Shown here: positions 51,956 to 63,787 of the stretch, in pieces
Layout: each line of letters begins with the position of its first letter
Position numbering within the stretch: the stretch's first letter is position 1
Assembly: GCA_030141605.1 (NCBI GenBank)
Contig: JAQGDQ010000175.1
Location: 62,001-126,000 of the forward strand
DNA: 64,000 nt
Direction: 5' to 3'
Source: Tubiluchus corallicola
Lineage: Eukaryota; Priapulida; Priapulimorpha; Priapulimorphida; Tubiluchidae
The notes under the pieces: model-generated
The model's database searches: none
What the model saw: only the letters and a program-made list of their open reading frames with translations
What the model was told of the DNA's origin: nothing
Translations under genes and position numbers: made by a program

Positions 51956-54823
51956 CTATTCTGACACAGAGTTGGCTGCATCTGTGACGCTGTCAGCTAG
52001 CTCTGCCTGCTTGTTTTGAACTGAAAATTCGTCCTCAGCTGGCAAAGATTTTGCTTCAATGGACACTGTCCTCGGTAAAGGACCCCTCATAACTGGCACA
52101 TCCGTAGGCAAGACATTACCCTGTTCAGATGCTGATAAATTACTTGAAGTGGAGGCAGTAGTTACCTCAATGCTAACAGATCTAGCAGTAGTAGAATGGA
52201 CTCTTCCATATGTCACAACTCCTAGAGTAGAAGTAGTAACTTTCTCTCCTTGTGCATTTTCATCATTAGCATTTATACTGACTTGTATTTCTTGCCCAGA
52301 ATTTGCTGCAGTGCTTCCTCCAGTATCAGAAGCATGAATCTCTTCAATGTCAGCAGCTTGAATTTCTTGAAGAGAATTGCCTGAAGCACATTCTTCAATG
52401 TCAGGAAGTTGCTCTTCTTGCCCAGAATTCGCTTCATTTGTATCAAAATCTTGTCCTCCAGGACTATCGACAAACATTGGCTCTTCAGTGTTAGAATCAT
52501 GAGCTTGGATCTCTTCCATTTTTTCTGAATCTTCTGAGCTAGATTCATATGGGTCACAAGATTCACAAAACCAAGAATAGCCACGAACTTTGGGATTTTT
52601 CTTTAATGGCGGGTTGACACAGCCAAAATGAAATGTCTGGTGACAACCGTCACAACGAATTAGATCAGCATTTGATCCTTCAGCTCCACATTTGTCACAT
52701 TCAACAAGGTTGTCAACTTCCTTTATGTGTCTTTCAGTTCTTCCTCGTTTTTTCAACGTAAAGTCTATTATGAAATCTGAAGACTGCTTTGATTCATCAC
52801 TTCCAGCATCATCTTTGACAAAAATGATATCATCGTGTGGCTTGATCAATTTTTTCTTTGACTTTCTCTGCTTTCCAAGGACAATCTTTTGCTTTTTAAG
52901 CCCTTCGTCTCTAGCTTTATGAGAATAATTAGGCTCAAACTTTTGTGGCTCTTTAATGACCTGGCGCAGCTGTCTTGGTGCATCTATGTCAATCACTTTC
53001 GGAGGAGCATCGTCATCACTGCTAGATGTAGGACAGCAAGACTTGCACTGCCAACCATACAACTTTGATTTCTTGGGCATTCTTGTCAAAGGTGGATCAA
53101 GGCATGCTAAATGGTAATACTTAAGACATGTGTCGCACTGTACTAACTGATGCTGGTCATGTGACGTGTCACAAACTGAACATGTGTGCATTATAACCGG
53201 AAAATGAAAGATTTTCTTGCGTTCTTTCTGTACTGGTATTTGAACAGGCATGAGAACTTCAGGCAGCTCCAAATCTTTTTTAAAGAATTTGCACAGCCAA
53301 GCATGATATTGTTCAGCATCTTGACTAAGTGCAGTGCCATCAGCCTTCAAGTTTTCAAACTCAGACTGCAGTAGGTCATACTGAGAACGAATAGAAGCCT
53401 GTTGACTCTTCAATAATTTGTTCATTTCTATTTGTTTGTCAACACCAGTTTTCATAGCTTTCATTCTTTCAATTCGATCTAAATAATAGCAGATGAATTC
53501 AGTAGTGAAAGCTACAGGGATATGCCACTTCTTTCTAATATCAGCAAGTTCATCTTGAGATCCGTGCCTGGCATGTACCGTATCAGCATTAACCCCAAGT
53601 AGTTCAGCCTTTCTAACAAGCTTGCGACAAGCAGATGGACAAGTGGTAAGCAAGCGTGGCATCTTTTCGGCAGGAACCCCACTAGCCGGCCAATGCGATT
53701 TTTGCTTTAAATATTTATTCTTTGCACGAGTCAATTTTCTTTTAAATCGAAATATCTCTCCTGATGTTTTATTTTCCCACTGATTTTTCTCACTGCTTAA
53801 TTTACATTGAGACTGAAGAGCCAGCCAATTACGTCGCTTGCTAGTTGCTTGCGCTTTATCTGCATGTAATTTACAGTAAGAATAAAATGGGTCAGCTATG
53901 TCCTCAGCTTGCACAGCTTCAGACAGTAATCCATTCTTTTGAGCACAAGTAACGTGGAAATAGTTCTTGCACATTCCTGCGTCACATTTTATACATATGC
54001 CAGTACGACTGAAACGATCATCTTCACATAAGCAACATTCCCTGGCACCCCATTTTGTGTGTGGCAACTCTAACAATGTCACTGGACTGAGCCTATCCAC
54101 ATCACCAAATGCAATTCCTGGTGTATATAGGGCACAAACCAAATGCACCCACTCATCTGTATCAGTTTCTTTCAGAATGCCACCGAAATTCGGGCAAAGT
54201 TCACAGTTGGAACTACTTGCTCCAGCACGGCACGAGTCACAAAACCAAGGTTCAGTAGAGCAAGAAGAAGTAGTACTGGCTTCAGATAACGAATCAGCAA
54301 TGCCATAACATCCCTCATGCACAGACATTCCACAACCATCACATTCAACAATCTCATCGTTTGGTTCACTAATGTCGCCTAAGCACACGCAGCAAATCTT
54401 AACATCAACAGGCTTTTTGAAACCACTATTGGATGCTATACGTACGCGTGCATTCTGTTGTCGCTCCTTCGCTTTCTCTAAGAGCTCATTCAGGGATGCT
54501 GTTTTAGGAACAGATGTAGCAGACTCACTAGTTGCCTCACGATCTCCTTCATCCAAATCCTGAGATGATTCAGATTTTTCTTCACTTGTATCAGATCTAT
54601 TCTCACTTGTTTCCTCTCTGATTTCAAAATCGCTATCATCATCACTATCATCCAAACCTCCAAAATCAAGCTGTAGTAGATGTGCTTCAACTGGCTTCAC
54701 GCGGCGCTTTTTTGGATCTCTAGCATGCATTGCTCGGTACAGGAAGTCAACTTCTTCAGGCACATCTTCAGCAAGATGATCAATTTCTACCACACTACCA
54801 TCACAAGAGTCTTTACTTGACAT
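51956..54823 (-). CDS. PHF14: PHD finger protein 14, single coding exon (955 aa)
   Basis: This is a chromatin reader expected in the nucleus; the vertebrate protein binds histone H3 and regulates transcription. An acidic Ser/Asp-rich N terminus (about 55-105) comes first. A first PHD finger follows (143-200, KICCVCLGD...EPWFCDSC), then an extended zinc-knuckle/PHD module (207-322, CELCPNFGGILKETD...SYCKLH). A helical, probably coiled-coil stretch lies at about 440-500. The last two PHD fingers are at about 548-596 (CSVCDTSHDQHQLVQCDTC...HLACLDPPLTRMP) and 709-756 (CDKCGAEG...FHFGCVNPPLKKNP). The order matches PHF14. The frame stays open 25 codons further upstream, but those bases look like an intron ending in ttctttgcag directly before gcATG, so I start at 54823. 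One uninterrupted coding exon is unusual, since vertebrate PHF14 has many exons. Either lineage-specific intron loss or a retained retrocopy could explain it. Confidence 0.95.
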   Translation of the reverse strand: MSSKDSCDGSVVEIDHLAEDVPEEVDFLYRAMHARDPKKRRVKPVEAHLLQLDFGGLDDSDDDSDFEIREETSENRSDTSEEKSESSQDLDEGDREATSESATSVPKTASLNELLEKAKERQQNARVRIASNSGFKKPVDVKICCVCLGDISEPNDEIVECDGCGMSVHEGCYGIADSLSEASTTSSCSTEPWFCDSCRAGASSSNCELCPNFGGILKETDTDEWVHLVCALYTPGIAFGDVDRLSPVTLLELPHTKWGARECCLCEDDRFSRTGICIKCDAGMCKNYFHVTCAQKNGLLSEAVQAEDIADPFYSYCKLHADKAQATSKRRNWLALQSQCKLSSEKNQWENKTSGEIFRFKRKLTRAKNKYLKQKSHWPASGVPAEKMPRLLTTCPSACRKLVRKAELLGVNADTVHARHGSQDELADIRKKWHIPVAFTTEFICYYLDRIERMKAMKTGVDKQIEMNKLLKSQQASIRSQYDLLQSEFENLKADGTALSQDAEQYHAWLCKFFKKDLELPEVLMPVQIPVQKERKKIFHFPVIMHTCSVCDTSHDQHQLVQCDTCLKYYHLACLDPPLTRMPKKSKLYGWQCKSCCPTSSSDDDAPPKVIDIDAPRQLRQVIKEPQKFEPNYSHKARDEGLKKQKIVLGKQRKSKKKLIKPHDDIIFVKDDAGSDESKQSSDFIIDFTLKKRGRTERHIKEVDNLVECDKCGAEGSNADLIRCDGCHQTFHFGCVNPPLKKNPKVRGYSWFCESCDPYESSSEDSEKMEEIQAHDSNTEEPMFVDSPGGQDFDTNEANSGQEEQLPDIEECASGNSLQEIQAADIEEIHASDTGGSTAANSGQEIQVSINANDENAQGEKVTTSTLGVVTYGRVHSTTARSVSIEVTTASTSSNLSASEQGNVLPTDVPVMRGPLPRTVSIEAKSLPAEDEFSVQNKQAELADSVTDAANSVSE

Positions 54824-55990
54824 GCCTGCAAAGAACTGAAACAAAAATACTGAATTATTTTGACTGCAGTGATTGATTCTCATTTCATGCTCTTTCACAT
54901 TAATAATTACAAAGAGAAGTAAACCAAGCTATGAAGGTTGCATAATTCTAGTTCAACATATAGACTTGTAGATGGTAGCGCAAGTCCGCATGGTACCGCA
55001 CAAACATTCACTGGAATTATCGAAAACTCGGCTCAATTCAGAATGAATTTTAATATCCTAGCTTTATGTTAATGACCAAAAACAAGTCATATGCAGACAA
55101 TTTTTTTCAAAATTGAACCCTTGTAAAACAACTACTTATACACTTATATGGTATATTGATCCATGTACATTACTTCGTAATTAAAATACTGAAACGTGGT
55201 GAAATATAAACATATTTTAAAGCACGCTTAATGCACAGAAAACTCAAGATACACTGCAATACATCCTACACTAACAAAAAACCCTAGTCCTTCACCCATG
55301 CATGCAAACTGGCAACTAGTAATACGAAATTTAAATTCACTTAGTTCCCTTATCTATGCTGGAATAACTGTAGACAACCGACATTGCTAGCACGTGTGCA
55401 AAAATCATTGTTATTTTGAATTTATTGTCTACTACTTTCTTCTTTTAGGTGGAGTAATTTGAGTAACTGACATGGCCACAAAACAACCACGAAAAATTTT
55501 TCAGCACAACTTGCCAACATATAACGTATAGACAAGCAAAGTAAAGTTTCGACAATTTTAAAAAATCGTCATATTGCATTTTCACTTTTATTTCGTGGTG
55601 AGACAATGCGACTAAAATAAATTACTGAAAGTTTTTTGTGCACAAAACATATTTAGAAAAAGTCATAGAAAAGGTTTACTAGGATGCGTATGGTAAAAGG
55701 GTAAAATGCAAAAGACCGGTCTGGGGGTAATTTTTTACCTCCCGATGACCCTATAAAGGCTAAAATTGTGTGGCACTAACTGATGCAATACCAGAAAATT
55801 CAGCCCTGCATTACAGGATTTATGCAAGGTGACACAAATAATCTGTAATATAACAAAAGTAGAACTGTAATGACCAGGTTCAATGTAAGTTTAGCCTTAG
55901 TTATTTAATTTGCCTAGCATATAAAGAAGAATGAAATGCAATATCAACTTGCATCACTTAAGACATTATTATTACTACTATACTAGTAGT
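54824..55990. other. PHF14 upstream region
   Basis: A probable leader-intron acceptor (minus strand, ending at about 54826) means a non-coding first exon lies further upstream; I cannot place it. The rest is AT-rich without a recognised gene. Confidence 0.4.
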
Positions 55991-55994
55991 AGTA

Positions 55995-58900
55995 GGGTGG
56001 CTGAACGAAAATTGTAGAGCGCGCCACCATAGCCGCAAGCGTGCTCATTTGATAGAGCTATGAGCATATAGTTAATTAAAAAAAAACCAGATTTAAAGTA
56101 ATTAGTTTGTTTTGAAATGGCGGTCAGTTAAAGTTAAAAAAAAACGCTCGAGTTTTGGGAGTAAGAAAAAATGACTAAGTCCGGTTTGAGCAAAAAGTTA
56201 AAAATTGTACTTTTAGCATTCTATTATTTATAACTAAAAATTCCAAATACAGGTTTTAGTATGTTAGTGTTGTTAAATGGAGTGCATTGCACGAGAAGTA
56301 ATCATATCAAGTTATATGGCAACATAGTATTCGTTTTTCCAGCATCCAAAATTCATCCAAATGATGTTTTACCTTAACAGGTGTGAAAATGGACCTTTTA
56401 CAAAAGTGTGCTAACTTGTCAACTTTAGAGTGTTATAAAAGATGCTAATTCAACTGGTAGTTAATTGTTAATATGACTTTTGGTAGCTCAGTGTACATAG
56501 AACAGATATTCATAAACACTTTGCACCTTCAGATTTATGCTAGGGAAAATTTTTACAGGAAAAACCGGGAAAACAGCATTTTCATGAGTATTACTAAATT
56601 TACGATATGAAAACTATGCGTTTTAGACAGTGGGATTTAGTTGGTTACACATAGCCATTGAAGTGATTTTTCTGTGTTTAGTGCCAAGTCCATGTTTTCC
56701 TCTTGTACAGGTAAAAATCTATGATGAAGAAACTCCGTTGTCATGGCAACACATTAATTAATTCTTTGTAGAACTAATCCAAGAGCATTTTAAAGGTATT
56801 TTGTTCAAAAATAATACCTTAAATCTGCAATCTTTTATCATAGGGCATGTACTACCTTGATTACACCTGTTTTAATGCATTGATGACCTACTTCCAGGCA
56901 CATCTAATTGATATTTTTATCATTTTTGTTACTTCATGGTATAATATAAATGTTAACCAAATCATAATTAATGATGTGTGTTTTAGTACCCAAGAACGGT
57001 TTTGTATTTTTGTTATGTACGTATAATGAAATTTTTCTAGTGTGAAAGCTGCATGGCAAGTTTGCAATTTCCAGGTACATCTAATCGACAGTGCATGTAT
57101 TTTTGGATGTAGTTAAATGTACTGTTAGCTCAGTAGGATTAACTGCCTGCAATGAAATGTCTTGTAACATTATCTGAGATACAAAATTGCCAAATACAGT
57201 TATTGCAATATGACTGTGTGCTGTAACTTGCAATATATGTAGCTTACAATTCCTGTTTCTCAATTTCAAATGTGTACTAGATTTTAACTTGCCTAGAATA
57301 TGTTCATTGTATATTATGTCCCATACAAATCGTACACTAGGGTTTTGCAGCAGATCTATTAGCAATTTATTTTTCTTGTATTTGCTCACTACTTTTTTTT
57401 TGCTCTGCTATTAGTCAAGTTCATTCTTCAATTTTTTTGTTTTTTTATTTTACTGCTAGGTAAAGTCAAAAATGACAAAAGTTAAAAAATAACTAAAACT
57501 TAACTTGTAATAATAGAAAGTAAATTTATTATAAATAATGATGTTAACTACACAAAATATTCATATCTGATTTCTTTTTACAGTATATTATACAATTTTT
57601 GTACTACTTTCTTAATATGAAGGTTTTAATGAATTAATGACAGACTACGCCTAGTTATCAAACTTGGGTAAAAATGGAAAACGAAAAGTAAAATTATTGC
57701 AAGTAAACCTGATATGGGTTTTTTGGATACAAGCACAACATCCAACTACAAGAAGTCTAAGATGCACCCACTCCTGCTGAGTATGTCTTCATGGTTGATT
57801 GCTCAGTTTTTAGGACAGATAAGATTGAAGAAACGAAGACTTAGTTAAAATGAATAGTGGTTCAAATATTGGGTTGGTAAAATATATGACTATAAATTTA
57901 TCATAGTAAAGTATAAAAGTATTTTACTAAAATTTGAATTTTCTGCACAAGAGATGCTACTGATTTAAGCTTACTTTTGACAACAAGCATTTACAGGCTA
58001 ATTTACAAAAGTTTACATGTTTGAAACCTTTGATTTTTAAAATAGTACGTTAGATCTCAAAAATGTCAGCGGGTTTATTAATTATCTGATCTTGAACTCC
58101 AAATTCAAATGTTGATCTTTTAGCGGTTGTATAACGCAAAATGAAGATGACACTATAATAACTTTACTGGTCTGCAGGGTTCCACTAGGTTAGATAAGAT
58201 TTGCAAAAGCCTAAAAAAACAAGTTTTCAATATTTGAGTTTCTCATAATTATTCTTTAACATCATAATAAATATCAAAATTAATAGTTTTGTTTATCATA
58301 GTTTTGTTGACTGGAAAACCTTTAGCCAAAACTAAAGTTTAGTCAAAATAGTTAATGAAAATATGAAGTAATTAAATTCTTGGCAAATAAATACCTTAGT
58401 ACTTTAACCTGCTTTCATTATAATGTGGCTAACATAACACAAAAACGGCTAAAATATTGGCTGCACATAATAATTTTGGGAGTGTGAGGTGATTCTGGTT
58501 GGATATACACAGTAAATTTTAGAGCATCTAATGAATTTATTAGCAATTGACTTTAAGGCATAATAATTTTGAACTGGTAGCCAATGTGCAAACAATAGAA
58601 TTCAATGTAGTAGCAAAGGTCTTGTGATTAAAACAAAAAATAACATAAAAAACTAAAATGTGTATTTAAAATTCTTTTAGACAAAGCAGTTGTTTTAGAA
58701 GCTACAGCTAATGCTTTCACAAGTAATTTCAGCTCGAGTAATAAGCAAAACTTTACCTGTATTAGCTAGGCCCAAACAAAGTATCCTTAAATTTAAAAAG
58801 CATTTGAACCAATGTTACAGCGATAAAGTACTTTTGAGGTGAAATTAATTAATCAGTATAAACTTTTAGGTTTGATCTTTAAAAATAACTTCATACAACT

Positions 58901-59871
58901 GGTTGCAAGCACATTAAAATGTCAAAAATTAGTCAAACAATAAAAAAACTGTAGTAGAACTTTAACAAATACCATATAAGAAGCGCAAGTACAAATGTAA
59001 GCAAGAATACAAGCACAAGAAGACACAAAGCGAATACAGGTACAGTAGTAGACACGGCGAATACAGGTACAGTAGTAAACAACAAAAGCTCAATAAACCA
59101 GGGAAGCATACTCTTGCAGTTAAATAAGTTCCATCTTTTGATATTGGCTTTCACAATACATATTTCAGGCGCTGCGCCCATCTACAATGTATTTACTGCC
59201 AGCAACCAATCGCAAAGCGTCTTGTCACAGCTCAAGCTGTACATGACATCACCCGAATTGTCCAATCAGCGAGGAGGCAAAGGAGAAGTTTTCATTACAA
59301 ACTGCGTTCTCTAAATGGACAAATGCGGCCCGGACTAACTCATTTTATCCAATCATTACGTGTTTTAGAATTAAGATAACACATTTAAGAATATTTTTAT
59401 AAGCGAACCAATAAGATTTCCACTCTTTGAAGGCTTAATACCGCAGTGCGTGTACCGCTATTTTGACGGACAAAATGTTGTAATTTAATTGTGGTTCGGG
59501 TCTCAAAAAAATTGGCCGACCTTTTTTACCCAGGTAAGGCTGATAATATCGAAAATGAAGCTGTTAGTCCGGGCCGCAAATTGATTTGAAAATACCCACT
59601 GAAATTTTTAAATCGGGGCCATTTTTGATTTCACGCTGACGGTCGATTGCAGTAAAGCCGTTTTTGACAACTTCACAAGTTTCCTGCTCAAAACTTAGGA
59701 CAGTACGGAAAATTAAATTTCGGTAGATAAAAGACCGACAACAGTAGCTTAACTGTATTAATTTGATTTTTAATTTACTTTCATATTGTTTGAAAACTGG
59801 TAACCGAAATATGCCAGAAAATGATGTTCTACCTTCATCTCCCGCAATATGGCGGCGCGCGTCAGCCACCC
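55995..59871. mobile_element. 3.9-kb candidate DNA transposon with short TIRs and 8-bp target duplication
   Basis: The left end gggtggctga (55995) and right end tcagccaccc (ending 59871) are inverted copies. A few bases further in, gcgcgccaccata on the left matches gcgcgccgccata on the right strand. Both sides are flanked by tagtagta (55987-55994 and 59872-59879), consistent with a hAT-like 8-bp duplication. The flanks are themselves tag repeats, so the exact ends are uncertain. I find no transposase frame inside, so it would be non-autonomous, or it carries captured sequence. The right part has four CCAAT-type boxes (see findings). Confidence 0.55.
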
Positions 59872-60568
59872 TAGTAGTAGTACTACTGTATTTGTAGCAT
59901 TACTTTATCAGTGAATTTTATTGAAACTTACTGAAAAAAATTAGTTAGTTCAGCTACCAGTAACCAGATAATACAAATATTATTAGTTTTATTATTTTAA
60001 GATAGTCGATTTTTGTTTCCTTTACAGCTTCAAAGTAAGTTATATAGTTTGTCCATCCCGCCGACTCAGATATTAATAAAAATGTGTTATATATCCTCTC
60101 GCGCCGTTCTAGGTTATCACTTACCATAACGGTGAGCACGTTGTAATATGGTAGTGTAACAAAACAGTTACTGCACATAAATAGTAGTGGATTCATTGAG
60201 GAGGTGCCCTTCGTGGATTAGTCATACCGGGTACGGTACATCGAAGGCACTAATATCAACATCTCCACATCAAAAGACCTCTAGTGCATCACACCTACCT
60301 TTGTCAATTTATGATTCGATAACCAAAATTTAGTCAAACTGATATAGCAATCTAACAACAAAGTCTTCAAAATCTATTTTAATACCAGAGTAAACCTGAA
60401 TACGCAGCAAAGTAGCAAGTTACCAGTAACTAATAAAGCGAAGCAACTTGCAAAAGACGCCACCTTGCACAAAGATGTGTGATTGTTGTGATTTCCGTAA
60501 TTGCCCAAGACTGACTTTATATTGTAGTAAACTGATAATTTTAACTGCAGTACGTAGCTGTTCGCAAC

Positions 60569-60922
60569 TAGGCGTGGGCATCGAACGTTCGAGTTCGAAT
60601 CGAATTCGAACGCTCGAATTCGATTCGAACGAGTTTTTTAGTTCGAACTCGATTTGAATCGAAAACTATAGATTCGAATAATTTAGCACTTCAATCACAC
60701 ATGTTCTTTATCACTAAAACAATTGAAACATCATGCAATTAGCATAATTTAGCTGTGATTTCTGCACACAATTTCAAAGAAATTACTAGTCGTTTTATTG
60801 CAGAACAAAATCTAGTGATATGCATGATCTTTGTAAGACTAACTTGTTCGAAAATCTTTCGATCTCAATTCGAATTCGGTTCGAATTCGAATTCGCTTTC
60901 TGGTAGAGAATGCTCACCCCTA
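60569..60922. mobile_element. 354-bp hAT-type MITE with perfect 8-bp target-site duplication
   Basis: The element begins taggcgtgggcat and ends, on the other strand, taggggtgagcat; this is the typical hAT terminal motif. The bases ttcgcaac flank it exactly on both sides (60561-60568 and 60923-60930). Subterminal regions consist of interleaved ttcgaa/gaattc repeats on both ends (60585-60665 and 60850-60897). It is too short to encode a transposase. Confidence 0.9.
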
Positions 60923-60930
60923 TTCGCAAC

Positions 60931-62555
60931 AAGCCTAGACATAATCTTTCGCCAGAGGATAACAAAAACAACAAGTAACAGTACTGAACAATTCATTACA
61001 TCAAAGGGTTGGTGTATCAATAGAGGCACTGTCATGTCCTCATTGTCTCTCACAAGTCACAGCTGGCCTGCAATTTTGAGGGGTATCAGTATGAGTATCA
61101 GCAAGAAGATTTAACAAAATGCCCAAAAATTCACTGGAGCTCAACCAAAAGAACCACACCCTGAATGAACGAGCTATGGCGAAGTTTTTGCAAATCTTGC
61201 TGAAGTGCAGTTTTCACACCTGTGTGGGGTTGTGGGCATAGTATAATACAACGCTATAACAGTGAAAAAACTACAAAAATTTGCAATGATAATTTGAATA
61301 GTGTGAACTATTCCCAGATGCAAAGCCTTAATATATTCGTATCTAGTGCACAGTATAATAATTCGAGAAAGCTACAATTTGCTATTTACAACTTCCATTT
61401 TAATAATGGTCCGTTTATACTGAGAGTTTTCTTCTCTAAGTAGAATTGCTTTTTGTGGTTTCAAGTTGCATCATCTATAGAAAATAATTATGGTTTCTCT
61501 GTAGACACCCAATCGCAAGTGGGCTTTGGTGCATCGCGAACAAAGTCTTGCTGCAGCAGAATCAAAGTCTGTACACACGTCCTTACTAAGTGTACAATGG
61601 CTGATAAAGTGGAAACAATTATACAATTATATATACCCGAATCTCACTCAGAATAAATCCATAGGCAAGCCCTGACTGTTGTTCTTTATTGTACAGTAAT
61701 AATGTAACACCTAATTAACAATGATTGTGAATGCTATTTCTGGATAGGATTGCCCTATTCAGCTAAGTATAAAACAGCATCTCGTTGTGTTCGGTAACTG
61801 GAATTTTCAATTAGGGTAGGTTCTCGCTGTTATTTCAAATACTTCAAATGGACTAGTGCAAAAACAAATAAACAAAAACAAAAATGGTGAATGTTTTAGA
61901 AAGTATAACTAGGCTACCAAATTGTGGCTGGCCGATTGAGGAAGGAAAGAAATATAGGCATTGAAAAAAAAGGTGGCAACAGTGTTGCATAAAATGAAAA
62001 AACGTGAAACAAGAATACATGAAAAAAATGCGTGAATGAAAAAGTCTAAATATTTGTAGCTATCATCAAACAGGCCAATTGTTATAAATGATTGGGTTTC
62101 CTAATAGCAAATGTAGTGTTGAAAACGAACAAATTAGCAATGTGAAAACATTCTGCGTTATTGTCTACTGTGCAAACGGTTAACTCCCAGTACCACTCAC
62201 CCCCAGCTCGGTAGCCATGACTATTCGTATATGATCTATTTGTTCTTGTGCAAACTTGTGCATTTTCTATTATTATTATTGATAGCCTCAGCATAGACAC
62301 AGATTATTAATGTACAAGAAATCGTCTTATAACATCATTAAAGACAATTTAAACAATACGTTATGTAATGTCTTAAAATTTTTATTCCACATATTATAAA
62401 ACTATCAATACTGCATATATTAACGATATTCTGAATTTTGTAATTATCAGTTTGGAGGTTCGGGGATGGAAAATTGGAGATAGCACGTGTCACTACGAAT
62501 AAGCTGCCTAAAGTAACAACATAATGTGTAATGAAGACCACACCCTGTCACAAGT
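60931..62555. other. Intergenic stretch, nothing recognised
   Basis: AT-rich, with short open frames only. None has splice sites or a recognisable family signature. Confidence 0.5.
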
Positions 62556-62559
62556 CTAA

Positions 62560-63320
62560 AACATAAAAAGAAATGAGTTTGATGAATTGGAAAGTATTCA
62601 AGGAAAGTCAATAAGAATTATGTTGGGAATGGCTAATACTATAAGTTTCTGGGGGTTATTATCAGAATTGGGAATTTGACCAGTTGTAGAACGTATTTGG
62701 TACAAAAAATTTATGTTTTATAGAGCTCTACTAATATCAGGAAGTGAAAGGTTAGCCAGGAAAGTTGTAGCACAGCAAATGAAATACCGGCATGATGACA
62801 ATTGGCATATTGAAGTTGAAATTATTGCAATCATTTATGGAATTAATATTGACAAGGAGTAATAAATGGGAACAGAAGGATTATTTTACAAAATTCAGTC
62901 AAGCAGAAGTTAAAAATATTTTGGATTTGAGTCTTAATATGGTCAAAGTAAAAGCAAATTTTAAGGGTTCATTTATAAGAAATTAAATATGTCCCATGTG
63001 CGAAAGTGAATTAGACATAACGTAACATTTATATGCTTGTAGCAAATGTAAAATAATTAACGAAATTCTAGGTGAAGTCTCAACAGAGGATGTTAAAAGC
63101 TGTTGTAGTGAGAATTTGTTGAAAGCATCAAAATATGTGAATGATTGTTTGCTTTATAGGAAAAACATTTTGAAGGAAGTTGGTGAAGTAACTTTAGAAG
63201 AAGAATAAGGGTGCTGCAGTGTTGAAGAACCCCTGCAATCGATTTCATCATTTGCCCATACAGGCGGAGAGGTGTGAGAGAAACCACAAAAACCACGGAA
63301 ACAACAAGTGATTAGCCCAA
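62560..63320 (+). mobile_element. Decayed LINE 3' end with zinc-knuckle relic
   Basis: Broken plus-strand frames give FDELESIQGKSIRIMLGMAN, then IWYKKFMFYRALLISGSERL, then AEVKNILDLSLNMVKVKANF and a Cys-rich CPMCESELDI...YACSKC. This is the usual order at the C terminus of several LINE lineages. A 3' tail continues to about 63320, with an aaaaataaa run near its end. Confidence 0.7.
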
Positions 63321-63787
63321 AAATAAACTGAATTTGAATCAACTTTAGGGACGCCCAAAATGCATTTCGCGGAATGAGGGTTTAGGTATCTAGTGCCTGT
63401 TTTTACAAATTTTAGTATTTTTATTGAATGTACGCACGGTTCTTACGAAATTAGTTAAAAACGTGTTAATTTGTTGCTGATAGGTTGGTATTAGCAACCA
63501 GTGACACGGACAAGTTTCGCAAATTCTAGCTTATTTGTATTTGCCTTTGCATCATTGTATGCATGTTACAGCGTGAATGTTCTGTTGGCCTTGTAGTGTT
63601 GCGCAAACCCTGCTTCCTTACGTTCACAGCAATCAGACTTGAACTTCTCGAGAAAAATTTGCTGTTATAAAATTTTCAAACTTAGTGACTTCTTTGGTTT
63701 TGTGACCTTGTCAGTTGCCATTTTGCTGTGAAAGTAGCAAAAATCTTGTCCTTTTATTAAAAGTATTAACTACACTTATTTAACAAT
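63320..63787. promoter_or_regulatory. Presumed 5' flank of the gene starting at 63788
   Basis: Unrepeated sequence between the LINE tail and the ATG, with no clear TATA box. It presumably includes the promoter and leader, but nothing specific can be pointed to. Confidence 0.3.

Noticed and set aside
54824-54898. 25 extra N-terminal codons in front of the PHF14 ATG
   Set aside because: The bases look like intron sequence with a pyrimidine tract and ttctttgcag; the residues do not resemble PHF14.
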